Notes under the pieces: generated by a model
Databases searched by the model: none
The model's input: the letters and a program-made list of their open reading frames with translations, nothing else
What the model was told of the DNA's origin: nothing
Part shown: in pieces, positions 1 to 7,495 of the stretch
How positions within the stretch are numbered: position 1 is the stretch's first letter
Layout: every line of letters begins with the position of its first letter
Translations under genes and position numbers: made by a program
Assembly (NCBI RefSeq): GCF_902493135.1
Contig: NZ_CABUOD010000051.1
Span: 1-27,742 of the forward strand
Length of the DNA stretch: 27,742 nt
Direction: 5' to 3'
DNA from: an uncultured Parabacteroides sp.
Lineage (GTDB): Bacteria; Bacteroidota; Bacteroidia; Bacteroidales; Tannerellaceae

Positions 1-161
1 ATAAGCTGGCATAGTCCATAGATAAAGGCGGTTAGCATATTTTGCTGCCCCGAAAATGACGAAGAACCCAAGTTTTTCCCATTTCTCTGTCACTGTATCA
101 CTAATTCATCTTTACCGATTGATATTCAGTTTGTTCCGTAGTGATACATACCTGTTTTCTC

Positions 162-205
162 TATCACTAAAGTATCACAACAGTGTTACTACCCTATCAC
201 AGGTA
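162..205 (+). repeat. Left array of 11-bp repeats (TATCAC type)
   Basis: TATCAC occurs at 162, 173 and 195, with a decayed copy (TGTTAC) at 184. This gives four units with an exact 11-bp period, about one helical turn. The same motif lies outside the array at 96-101. The array mirrors the right-hand array at 666-698 in opposite orientation. Regular phasing suggests protein-binding sites such as iterons or operator repeats; the binding protein is unknown. Confidence 0.65.
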
Positions 206-410
206 ATTTGGTACGAAAACATGTATTATGTTTATAAAAAACTGTATATAAGCATATTGCGAATAATACATACAACAAGCACCCTATTCTCATTCCTGCA
301 AATCACTCGATTATTTTATGTAAAAACGACTATAAAATATGTAAAACCGAGTAGTTCCCATGGTCCGGAAAGGTACTTTAGTTGCCGGACATCCCTCTGT
401 TGCCCCTTTT

Positions 411-447
411 TACACCCGGGTGTAGAGATCCGGTACACCCGGGTGTA
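411..447. repeat. Twin 14-bp perfect palindromes at the element centre
   Basis: TACACCCGGGTGTA occurs twice, at 411-424 and 434-447, with centres 23 bp apart. A run of pyrimidines ending in CCCCTTTT precedes the first copy, and AAAGGG follows the second, so the pair also forms one larger inverted repeat. Two further GGGTGTC words follow at 450-456 and 464-470. The pair lies at the symmetry centre of the 59-790 element. Spacing of about two helical turns fits cooperative binding of two dimers, which is inference. Confidence 0.8.
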
Positions 448-665
448 AAGGGTGTCGACATGGGGGTGTCTGCGGGATTATGTGCTTGTTTCTTGCTAAA
501 AAAGAGAGGGCTTTTGTGGAATGAAGAACCGCATTCTGCCAATTTAACACCTATTGTATTCGTTTTTACATTTGTTTGTCTGATTGTTTTATATGCTTTT
601 TTCAAAAGCAAAAGAAGGCAATATGCTGTTTTTCAATCATACGATAAAAATGCCATGTTTCAGGA

Positions 666-698
666 GTGATAGAGGAGTGATAGAAAAGTGATAGAGAA
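666..698 (-). repeat. Right array of 11-bp repeats (GTGATAG type)
   Basis: Three tandem units of form GTGATAGARRA begin at 666, 677 and 688, exactly 11 bp apart. One inverted copy lies at 709-714. A GTGATA/GTGACA pair lies at 755-768, 8 bp apart, matching a TGTCAC/TATCAC pair at 88-101. The array is the inverted counterpart of 162-205. Confidence 0.75.
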
Positions 699-930
699 AA
701 ACGTCATGTATCACTTCTTATAATGCTTGAATATCAATGGATACATACTTTATGGTGATAGAGTGACAGATGATTTGCAGAAAACTTCGTATGCAGATCA
801 CAGCCTTGGGAAATTTTGATGCGGTTGCTTTGCTTATTCTATAGCAAACAGCTTTTTACCATTTTGCTTTCATGTTCTTCAACAGAAAAGAAACCGGGTG
901 CAAATTATATCGAACTCACGTTAAATAATA

Positions 931-993
931 GGTTTTCATTGTTTTATTGACCATTTCCAAACGGTCATAGCTATCAATAAAACAATGAAAACC
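931..993 (-). terminator. Perfect 20-bp-stem hairpin downstream of nadE
   Basis: GGTTTTCATTGTTTTATTGA (931-950) is the exact reverse complement of 974-993. The 23-nt loop contains a smaller nested inverted repeat, TGACC...GGTCA (948-952 and 963-967). It starts 38 nt past the nadE stop codon on the minus strand, where a terminator is expected. The stem is AT-rich and only weakly followed by T residues, so it could instead be a dispersed repeat or a 3' end stabiliser. Positions 791-930, between this hairpin and the large repeat, show nothing recognisable. Confidence 0.6.
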
Positions 994-1030
994 AATAAAA
1001 TCATTTTTGCTGGATGAATCGGCCCGGTAA

Positions 1031-2962
1031 CTATACTTTGATTCGTTCTATTTCTTCCAACCAAAGTCGCGACACTGCATCGCTCGGCATACGCCAATCT
1101 CCACGCGGCGAAAGGCTGACGGAGCCGACCTTGGGACCGTCCGGCAGGCAACTGCGTTTGAATTGCTGTTGGAAGAAGCGGCGGAAAAAGATGTAGAGCC
1201 ATTTCTTGATCGTAGCATTGTCGTAGAGGCCTGAGAATGCTTTCTGTGCCAAGAAATAGATTTTGGACGGATGGGAACCGAAACGCAGGAAATGGTAGAG
1301 GAAGAAGTCGTGCAGTTCGTAAGGACCGACCAGATCTTCTGTCTTTTGTTTGATGTTGCCGTTCTCGTCAGCCGGGATCAGTTCGGGGCTGATCGGCGTG
1401 TCGACGATGTCCAGTAGGGTGAGGCGTGACGATTCGTCCACCTTGTTGTCGGCGATCCATTCGACCAAGTATTTGACCAGTGTTTTCGGGATGCTGCCGT
1501 TTACACCGTACATCGACATGTGGTCACCGTTATAGGTCGCCCAACCGAGTGCCAGTTCGGAGAGGTCGCCGGTCCCGATCACGAGGCCGTTTTCCCGGTT
1601 GGCGACGTCCATCAGTAGTTGGGTCCGTTCGCGAGCCTGGCTATTTTCGTAGGTCACGTCGTGGACGGACGGGTCGTGGTCGATATCGCGGAAATGTTGC
1701 AGGCAGGCTTCCTTGATCGAGATCTCTTTCAGTGTGACACCGAGGGAGCGGATCAGGTCGCAGGCGTTGGTATAGGTGCGGTCGGTCGTGCCGAAGCCGG
1801 GCATCGTGATACCGATGATTTGTTCGCGCGGCATCTTCAGGGCGTCGAAAGTCATGGCGGTCACAAGCAGTGCCAGGGTGGAGTCGAGGCCGCCGGATAT
1901 GCCGATGATGGCTGTCCGGGCATGGGCGTGGACGATCCGTTTGGCCAGCCCTGCAACCTGTATCTGGAAGATTTCCTCGCAGCGTTCTTTCAGCGCATCG
2001 CCGGAAGGAGTGAACGGGTGCGGGTCGACCGGGCGGGTCAGATAGCATCTATCCGGATGCGGGAGCTGGAAATCTATGGTTTGTGTTTCTTTCTTCAGCA
2101 GTCCGGGTGCGCCATACATGAAACTGGTGTTTACCTGGCGGTCGTTCTGTAAGGTGTCGAGGTCGATCTCGCTGATGACAAGTTGTTCTTCCATCGTGAA
2201 ACGGGGAGATTCGGCAAGCAGGTTGCCGTTCTCGGCTATGATCCCATTACCGGCAAAGACGAGATCGGTGCTCGATTCGCCGAAGCCGGAAGAGGCGTAG
2301 ACATAGCCTGCCATGCAACGGGCGGACTGCTGACAGATCAGCGAACGCAGGTAGGCGTGCTTGCCGATCAGCTCGTTGCTGGCAGAGAGGTTGAAGATGA
2401 TGTTGGCTCCTTCCATCGTCAGCAGGGAACTGGGGGGGACGGGAACCCAGAGGTCTTCGCATATCTCGATGCCGGCAGTCAGCCGTCCCGAACGGAACAG
2501 CAGGTGGCTGCCCATCGGAGATTCTTCTTCCCCGATGGAAATCGTCGATTCCCGAAGTTCCGTGGCGGATGTGAACCAGCGTTGTTCCTGGAATTCTTTG
2601 TAGTTGGGCAAATATGTCTTAGGGACAACTCCCCGTATGACTCCTTTCTGGAAGACAACGGCGGCATTGATCAGCCGGTTTTCCGTCCGTAGCGGAACGC
2701 CGACAATGGTCAGGATATCCAAGTCGGCCGTATCGTTGAGCAGTCTGAGCAAAGCCGCTTCTGCGCCATCGAGCAGCGTCTGCTGGGCGAAGAGGTCGAG
2801 GCAGGTATAGCCGGTGACGGATAGTTCGGGGAAAGCGATGATCTGCACGCCTTTTTCCGATGCTTGCCGCATCAACCCTTCTATTTTTTCTATATTATAA
2901 AAACAATCCGCTACCTGTACATGCGGTACGGCGGCGGCAACTTTTATAAATCCGTAGTTCAT
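1031..2962 (-). CDS. nadE: Glutamine-dependent NAD+ synthase
   Basis: This 643-residue cytoplasmic enzyme makes NAD+ from nicotinic acid adenine dinucleotide, ATP and glutamine, the last step of NAD synthesis. The N-terminal half is a nitrilase-fold glutaminase with its catalytic triad visible: Glu46 in FPELSVTGY, Lys115 in VVPKTYLPNYKE and Cys168 in AGIEICEDLW. The C-terminal half is the synthetase, with the ATP-binding PP-loop SGGLDS at 356-361. The length matches the two-domain glutamine-using class rather than the short ammonia-dependent NadE. The ATG at 2960-2962 fits the start of the nitrilase domain. It lies downstream of glnN but is separated by a strong terminator and has its own promoter-like box, so it is probably transcribed alone. 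It shares glutamine as a nitrogen donor with the neighbouring genes. Confidence 0.96.
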   Translation of the reverse strand: MNYGFIKVAAAVPHVQVADCFYNIEKIEGLMRQASEKGVQIIAFPELSVTGYTCLDLFAQQTLLDGAEAALLRLLNDTADLDILTIVGVPLRTENRLINAAVVFQKGVIRGVVPKTYLPNYKEFQEQRWFTSATELRESTISIGEEESPMGSHLLFRSGRLTAGIEICEDLWVPVPPSSLLTMEGANIIFNLSASNELIGKHAYLRSLICQQSARCMAGYVYASSGFGESSTDLVFAGNGIIAENGNLLAESPRFTMEEQLVISEIDLDTLQNDRQVNTSFMYGAPGLLKKETQTIDFQLPHPDRCYLTRPVDPHPFTPSGDALKERCEEIFQIQVAGLAKRIVHAHARTAIIGISGGLDSTLALLVTAMTFDALKMPREQIIGITMPGFGTTDRTYTNACDLIRSLGVTLKEISIKEACLQHFRDIDHDPSVHDVTYENSQARERTQLLMDVANRENGLVIGTGDLSELALGWATYNGDHMSMYGVNGSIPKTLVKYLVEWIADNKVDESSRLTLLDIVDTPISPELIPADENGNIKQKTEDLVGPYELHDFFLYHFLRFGSHPSKIYFLAQKAFSGLYDNATIKKWLYIFFRRFFQQQFKRSCLPDGPKVGSVSLSPRGDWRMPSDAVSRLWLEEIERIKV

Positions 2963-3008
2963 ATTCGTTTATGTTTGTCTTATAGGTTTTTTGAGTTTGT
3001 CGGGGTTC

Positions 3009-3049
3009 TGACGGCAATCGTTTCCATTGTTGCAATTTCATTGCCGTCA
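3009..3049 (-). promoter_or_regulatory. Hairpin in the nadE leader
   Basis: TGACGGCAAT (3009-3018) and ATTGCCGTCA (3040-3049) form a perfect 10-bp inverted repeat with a 21-nt loop. It lies within the predicted 5' untranslated region of about 110 nt, some 47 nt before the nadE start. It could be a translational or attenuation element or an operator; I do not recognise a known NAD riboswitch in it. Confidence 0.4.
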
Positions 3050-3081
3050 TGGCGTAAACTCTTTTCTTTTTGATTATGCTC

Positions 3082-3089
3082 CAAAGGTA
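3082..3089 (-). promoter_or_regulatory. Possible nadE promoter, -7 box
   Basis: The minus strand reads TACCTTTG, matching the Bacteroidales TAnnTTTG -7 consensus. It lies between the glnN terminator and nadE. No clear TTTG -33 box sits at the usual distance, so the call rests on the -7 box and position. Confidence 0.4.
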
Positions 3090-3103
3090 TATAATTCCTT
3101 TGT

Positions 3104-3146
3104 AATAAAAAAGAAGGGGAGCCATACTTCGCAGCATGCTCCCCTT
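3104..3146 (-). terminator. Rho-independent terminator of glnN
   Basis: On the minus strand a 9-bp stem, AAGGGGAGC (3138-3146) with GCTCCCCTT (3114-3122), is followed at once by CTTTTTTATTA (3113-3103). It begins about 27 nt after the glnN stop codon. This is the most classical intrinsic terminator in the window. Confidence 0.8.
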
Positions 3147-3172
3147 GCAAACACAAAACAATCAACAAAAAA

Positions 3173-5359
3173 CTATCTGATAAATAACAGTTCCCTGTAT
3201 TTCGGTAATGTCCAGATCTGGTCGTCGACCACCAGTTCTAATTTGTCGATGTGGTAGCGGATGGCTTCCAGCATCGGGACGATCTTGTCGTGGTAAGCGA
3301 TTGCTTTCTCGCGTTCGCTCTCGATCTTGTTGACGACTTTGCGGGCTTCCACCATTTCGTCTACCTTTTCTTTGATGAAGTTGGTACGGTTGGCGATGTC
3401 CTCGATGATTTCCAGGTTGCGGGATGAAAGGACGGAAGCCTTATCGGCAGGGAAAAGGTCTTTCATCTTGTAGACGTTGTCGATCAGGGAAGTCTGGTAT
3501 CTGGTGGCGGTCGGGATGATGTGATTCATCGCCAAGTCGCCGAGTACGCGGGCTTCGATCTGGATTTTCTTCGTATAGGTTTCCCATTTGACTTCGTTAC
3601 GGGCTTCCAGTTCCTTACGTGTCATGACACCGGTGGATTCGAACATCCGGACACTGCTTTCTTTCAGGTAGTTGTCGAAGATCACCGGCACGCTTGTTTC
3701 GCAGTCCAGGCCACGACGGGCCGCTTCGGCTTTCCATTCGTCACTGTAGCCGTTGCCGTCGAAATGGATCGCCTTGCATTCCTTGATGTCTTTACGGAGC
3801 ACTTCGAGGATGGCGGCGAATGTTTCCTTGCCATCGGCAATTTTTGCATCGACCTCGGTTTTGAATGTCTTCAACTGTTCGGCTACGGCTGCGTTCAGGG
3901 CGAGCATGGCGGAAGCACAGTTGGCCTCGGAGCCTACGGCACGGAATTCGAAGCGGTTGCCGGTGAAGGCAAAAGGCGAGGTACGGTTACGGTCGGTATT
4001 GTCGATCAGCAGTTCGGGGATGCGGGCGATGTCGAGCTTCATGCCTTGCTTGCCTGCCAGCATCAGGTCTTCCGGTTCGCTTTTTTCGAGATGTTCCAAG
4101 ACTTTCGACAACTGTGTTCCGAGGAAGCTGGAAATGATTGCGGGAGGTGCCTCGTTGGCCCCTAAGCGGTGGGCGTTGGTGGCGCTCGAAATGCTGGCTT
4201 TCAATAATCCGTTATGGTGGTAGACAGCCATCAGCACATTGACGATGAAGGTGATGAAGCGGAGGTTTTCTTCCGGTGTCTTGCCCGGAGCCATCAGGAG
4301 AATGCCTGTGTCGGTTCCCAGTGACCAGTTGTTGTGCTTGCCGGAACCGTTTACGCCTTTGAACGGTTTTTCGTGTAGTAAGACACGGAAGCCATGCTTA
4401 CGGCTGATCTTGCGCATCAGAGCCATTACAAGCAGGTTATGATCATTCGCCAGGTTGCATTCTTCGAAAACGGGAGCCAGTTCGAACTGGTTCGGGGCCA
4501 CTTCATTGTGGCGTGTTTTCAACGGAATACCTAATTTGAGCGATTCGATTTCCAGGTCCTTCATAAACTCCATGACACGGGTCGGGATGGCGCCGAAGTA
4601 GTGGTCTTCCAGTTGCTGGTTCTTTGAACTCTCGTGTCCCATCAGCGTACGGCCTGTCAGTAACAGGTCGGGACGTGCGGCATACAAGCCTTCGTCTACC
4701 AGGAAATATTCCTGTTCCCAGCCCAGATAGGCATACACTTTCTTTACATCCGGGTTGAAGTAGTGGCAAACGTCTGTGGCAGCCTTGTTGACGGCTTCAA
4801 GGGCTTTCAGCAACGGGGCTTTGTAGTCCAGTGATTCGCCGGTATAAGCGATGAAGACAGTCGGGATGCAGAGCGTATCGCCTACGATAAAAGCGGGAGA
4901 GGAGGGATCCCAAGCGGAATAACCGCGTGCCTCGAATGTGTTCCGGATACCGCCGTTCGGAAAACTGGATGCATCGGGTTCCTGCTGGATCAACAGCTTG
5001 CCGGAGAACTCTTCGACCATGCCGCCCTTGCCATCGTGTTCGACGAAAGCATCATGCTTCTCGGCCGTCCCCTCGGTCAGCGGGTGGAACCAGTGCGTGT
5101 AGTGGGTGGCTCCCATTTCGATCGCCCATTTTTTCATGCCGGCAGCTACGGCATCGGCTGTTTCGCGATCGAGTGGAGCGCCGTTGTCGATGCAGTCCGT
5201 GATCCGTTCGTACGCTTTTTCGGGAAGATATTTGAACATCTTCGCCCGGTTGAATACGTTCTGCCCGAAATAGTCGGATGGACGTTCGGCAGGCGCCGGT
5301 ACTTCTGCAGCCCGTTTCTTGAAGGCTGTCTCTACTACTCTGAATCTTAACTTTGACAT
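3173..5359 (-). CDS. glnN: Type III glutamine synthetase
   Basis: The gene encodes a 728-residue GSIII enzyme that condenses ammonia and glutamate into glutamine using ATP in the cytoplasm. The length fits the large GSIII class first described in Bacteroides, not the 450-residue GSI. Visible signatures are the GSIII N-terminal segment GATHYTHWFHPLTEG (83-97), the metal-binding GWEQEYF (213-219), RHNEVAPNQFELAP (283-296) and the ATP or substrate loop around NGSGKHNNWS (337-346). It is the last gene of a likely glnK-amt-glnN unit: the 102-bp gap after amt has no promoter box of the usual form, and a strong terminator follows glnN. The context says it consumes the ammonium imported by Amt. Confidence 0.97.
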   Translation of the reverse strand: MSKLRFRVVETAFKKRAAEVPAPAERPSDYFGQNVFNRAKMFKYLPEKAYERITDCIDNGAPLDRETADAVAAGMKKWAIEMGATHYTHWFHPLTEGTAEKHDAFVEHDGKGGMVEEFSGKLLIQQEPDASSFPNGGIRNTFEARGYSAWDPSSPAFIVGDTLCIPTVFIAYTGESLDYKAPLLKALEAVNKAATDVCHYFNPDVKKVYAYLGWEQEYFLVDEGLYAARPDLLLTGRTLMGHESSKNQQLEDHYFGAIPTRVMEFMKDLEIESLKLGIPLKTRHNEVAPNQFELAPVFEECNLANDHNLLVMALMRKISRKHGFRVLLHEKPFKGVNGSGKHNNWSLGTDTGILLMAPGKTPEENLRFITFIVNVLMAVYHHNGLLKASISSATNAHRLGANEAPPAIISSFLGTQLSKVLEHLEKSEPEDLMLAGKQGMKLDIARIPELLIDNTDRNRTSPFAFTGNRFEFRAVGSEANCASAMLALNAAVAEQLKTFKTEVDAKIADGKETFAAILEVLRKDIKECKAIHFDGNGYSDEWKAEAARRGLDCETSVPVIFDNYLKESSVRMFESTGVMTRKELEARNEVKWETYTKKIQIEARVLGDLAMNHIIPTATRYQTSLIDNVYKMKDLFPADKASVLSSRNLEIIEDIANRTNFIKEKVDEMVEARKVVNKIESEREKAIAYHDKIVPMLEAIRYHIDKLELVVDDQIWTLPKYRELLFIR

Positions 5360-5395
5360 AATCTTTATTGTTTTTAGATGTCGATTGAAATTTTG

Positions 5396-5420
5396 TGATC
5401 CCGGACTTGATCCAGGATCA
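5396..5420. repeat. Short palindromic repeat between amt and glnN
   Basis: TGATCC (5396-5401) and GGATCA (5415-5420) enclose a second TGATCC (5408-5413), so two alternative pairings are possible. The core CCCGGACTTGATCCAGGATC resembles dispersed intergenic palindromes known in other bacterial phyla; that likeness is from memory. It lies in the glnN leader and could affect expression of glnN relative to amt. Confidence 0.4.
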
Positions 5421-5436
5421 TATTTTGTATTGATTA

Positions 5437-5463
5437 AACGGGATTTAGGTACAACCTCCCGTT
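5437..5463 (-). terminator. Weak hairpin overlapping the amt stop codon
   Basis: AACGGGA (5437-5443) pairs with TCCCGTT (5457-5463), a 7-bp stem with a 13-nt loop that includes part of the amt stop codon. On the minus strand it is followed only by TTTAATC. It is more likely an attenuator or mRNA-processing site inside the glnK-amt-glnN unit than a full terminator. Confidence 0.4.
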
Positions 5464-6730
5464 AGCTATTGTAAGCCGTTTCGCCATGTTCGTAAATGTC
5501 CAGCCCCTCTTCTTCGACACGAGCCGGAACCCGGAGGCCGTGTACGATATCAAGCCCTTTGAAGACTACGAACCCCATTCCGGCAGCCCAGCAGCCTACT
5601 ATCACCGCCCCGAACAACTGTGCCAGCAGGAAGTTTGCGCTGCCGCTGTAGAAAAAACCTTCTTCGGTAGCGAACAGCCCCGTCAGGATGGTTCCGAGGC
5701 AACCGCAAACACCGTGCACGGAAGAGGCGCCTACCGGATCGTCTATCTTCAGGACATGGTCGATAAAGTCGACCGCATAGATCATCACCGCCCCGCAGAT
5801 GATGCCGATAATGGCCGCTCCGGCCGGAGAAACCAGGTCGCAACCGGCAGTGATACCGACTAATCCGGCCAATACGCCGTTCAGCGTCAGAGAGAGAGAT
5901 GGTTTCTTGTACTTCAACCAGGCAACGATCAGGGAAGTGAATCCACCGGCACAGGCTGCCAGGTTGGTTGTCAGGAATACATGCGCAATCGCCGTACGGT
6001 TCCCCTCGCCGGCCGCTGCCAACTGCGAACCGGGGTTGAACCCGAACCAGCCGAACCACAGGATGAATACACCGAGACAAGCCAGCGTCAGGCTATGGCC
6101 GGGTATGGCTCGTGATTTTTTGTCTTTCCCGTATTTGCCGATGCGAGGTCCGATGATAGCCGCACCCACCAAGGCAACCCATCCGCCTACAGAATGGACG
6201 ACTGTGGAACCGGCAAAATCGTGAAAGACAGTCCCGAACGTTTTTATCATGAAACTATCCTCTTCACCGTTCATCAACCAGCCGCCACCCCAGGTCCAGT
6301 GACCGCTGACGGGGTAAATCAACACGCTGATCAGGATGGTATATGCCAGGTACATGGAAAATTTGGTCCGTTCCGCCATCGCACCGGAAACGATTGTGGC
6401 GGCTGTCGCGCAGAATACCGTCTGGAAGATCAGGAATCCTTCGACCGGCAATTGGGAATGATAGAAATTCAGGTTGAACAAATGAGGCATCCCGACGAAA
6501 CCACCTGCCCCGAACATGATACCGAAACCAACGGTCCAGAACAGCAACGATCCCAGCATGAAATCGAGCAGGTTCTTCATCAATATATTCGCCGTGTTCT
6601 TGGTCCGGGTAAATCCCGCCTCCACAAGGGCGAATCCCGGCTGCATGAAAAATACTAACATGGCTGCAAGCAGCATCCATACGGTATCGAGCGATAGGGC
6701 TAAGTCTGTAATTGTATATGTAGTATCCAT
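5462..6730 (-). CDS. amt: Ammonium transporter (Amt/MEP/Rh family)
   Basis: This 422-residue inner-membrane protein has the many hydrophobic helices of the Amt family and forms a channel for ammonium uptake. Family signatures include FMQPGFALVEAGFTRTKN (28-45), DFAGSTVVHSVGG (171-183) and WFGWFGFNPGS (225-235). The conserved pore histidines are His179 (STVVH) and His339 (ASSVHG). The C-terminal tail is short and hydrophilic, the region where P-II proteins dock in known Amt systems. The gene is 80 bp downstream of glnK and upstream of glnN. That gap shows no TAnnTTTG box, supporting co-transcription. It starts at the ATG at 6728-6730, just before the first helix. Confidence 0.96.
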   Translation of the reverse strand: MDTTYTITDLALSLDTVWMLLAAMLVFFMQPGFALVEAGFTRTKNTANILMKNLLDFMLGSLLFWTVGFGIMFGAGGFVGMPHLFNLNFYHSQLPVEGFLIFQTVFCATAATIVSGAMAERTKFSMYLAYTILISVLIYPVSGHWTWGGGWLMNGEEDSFMIKTFGTVFHDFAGSTVVHSVGGWVALVGAAIIGPRIGKYGKDKKSRAIPGHSLTLACLGVFILWFGWFGFNPGSQLAAAGEGNRTAIAHVFLTTNLAACAGGFTSLIVAWLKYKKPSLSLTLNGVLAGLVGITAGCDLVSPAGAAIIGIICGAVMIYAVDFIDHVLKIDDPVGASSVHGVCGCLGTILTGLFATEEGFFYSGSANFLLAQLFGAVIVGCWAAGMGFVVFKGLDIVHGLRVPARVEEEGLDIYEHGETAYNS

Positions 6731-6810
6731 TGTAATTGTTTGTTTAATTGATTAATTTACCAATATGCCAATGGGAAAGATCGAGCTTGTCATATTAATT
6801 GGCACATTAT

Positions 6811-7167
6811 CTATCTCCCCTGTTCCGCATTGTAGAGTGCTATGTCGCCGCGTTCCCCAGTACGGATGCGGATGGAATCTTCCACTGGAATGACGAAGAT
6901 GCGTCCGTCACCGATCTCGCCTGTCTGGGCTGCTTTGATGATGGCTTGCACTGTCTTCTCTACGTTCTTGTCTCGGACGACGATGGAAATCAGCGTACGT
7001 TCGATGTAACTCGTGTCATAGACCACGCCGCGGTAGATACGTCCCTGTCGTGCTTTGCCGACACCTCTTACGTCGTAGTACGAAAACCATTCGATGTCTG
7101 CATCGAGAAGTGCTTCTTTCACTTCTTCGAACTTGGTCTTACGAATAATAGCTTCAATCTTTTTCAT
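6811..7167 (-). CDS. glnK: P-II nitrogen regulatory protein
   Basis: This 118-residue protein is a P-II signal protein that reads 2-oxoglutarate and adenylate status and typically blocks Amt when nitrogen is plentiful. The B-loop TGEIGDGRIFV (82-92) and the C-terminal RTGERGDIAL are typical. The T-loop is unusual: it reads GVGKARQGRIYRGVVY, about one residue shorter than in E. coli, and the usual YRGAEY signature is YRGVVY. Tyr50 still aligns with the uridylylated tyrosine, and the following segment is DTSYIER instead of the common VDFLPK. The symbol glnK is chosen from linkage to amt; glnB would be equally defensible by sequence. It heads the likely glnK-amt-glnN unit. Confidence 0.93.
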   Translation of the reverse strand: MKKIEAIIRKTKFEEVKEALLDADIEWFSYYDVRGVGKARQGRIYRGVVYDTSYIERTLISIVVRDKNVEKTVQAIIKAAQTGEIGDGRIFVIPVEDSIRIRTGERGDIALYNAEQGR

Positions 7168-7182
7168 AACCTTAAAGAGTTT

Positions 7183-7198
7183 GGGTGATGTCTCACCC
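7183..7198 (-). promoter_or_regulatory. Hairpin just upstream of the glnK start
   Basis: GGGTGA (7183-7188) and TCACCC (7193-7198) form a 6-bp stem with a 4-nt loop, extendable by two wobble pairs. It lies 16-31 nt before the glnK start codon, in the ribosome-loading region. It could modulate glnK translation; no known riboswitch is recognised. Confidence 0.4.
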
Positions 7199-7495
7199 GG
7201 ATTAATACTGTGGAAAAGGTGTATAGAACGCTCGCCGTCTTAGTCAGGGATGGTTGTGGTATAACATTCTATAAAATCAATAAACCCGGCGGGCCTTTCT
7301 ATACGATTCCTTTTCTTTTTATTTGATAACCTAAACTTTATTACTGGTTTACAGCGATATGCCGAAAACTAAAAATACATCGTCATGTTCGGGAGCAATA
7401 ATAGCTTGGGTGAATACCGGCAACGAGAAAGAGTCTGATCGAAAAGGACATAAGTAGAGCCGTAGCGGACAAAACCGTCCGCTTGAAAGTCGTTG
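7199..7495. other. Gene-free stretch upstream of glnK
   Basis: No protein with a credible start was found. The motif ATAACCTwAAA occurs at 7326 here and again at 7166 (overlapping the glnK start) and 7520. A 7-bp stem hairpin (AGCGGAC at 7464-7470 with GTCCGCT at 7477-7483) has no T-tract on either strand. A perfect TAnnTTTG box for glnK is absent; TATTTTTA (minus strand, 7370-7377) is one base off. Confidence 0.5.

Larger units (their letters stand above)
59..790. repeat. Large decayed inverted-repeat (foldback-like) element
   Basis: The left half and the reverse complement of the right half are recognisably the same sequence. Matching blocks, in order from outside to inside, are ACGAAG (59-64 and 785-790), CTGTCACTsTATCAC (87-101 and 755-769), ATTGATATTCA, AGTGATACAT, GTTTTyCTCTATCAC, AGCATATTGC (251-260 and 618-627) and ATGTAAAAACGA (318-329 and 560-571). 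The blocks keep their order and pair around positions 425-445, where two identical palindromes sit. Short open frames inside it (56-448 and 382-669 plus, 378-611 minus) resemble no family I know and follow the repeat rather than codon structure, so I treat the stretch as non-coding. It could be a MITE or foldback element, or a relic of a mobile element's control region. No transposase is visible. Confidence 0.7.

Noticed and set aside
56..669. Open frames of 77-130 codons on both strands (56-448 and 382-669 plus, 378-611 minus)
   Set aside because: They lie within the inverted-repeat element, overlap each other, show no family resemblance and owe their length to the repeats and palindromes.
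931..993. Invertible promoter (phase-variation switch)
   Set aside because: The segment between the 20-bp arms is only 23 nt, far too short for the invertible promoters known in Bacteroidales, and no recombinase gene is nearby.
2970..2977. Plus-strand TATGTTTG box beside nadE
   Set aside because: It matches TAnnTTTG but has no gene or structured transcript downstream; a six-base match is expected by chance in AT-rich gaps.
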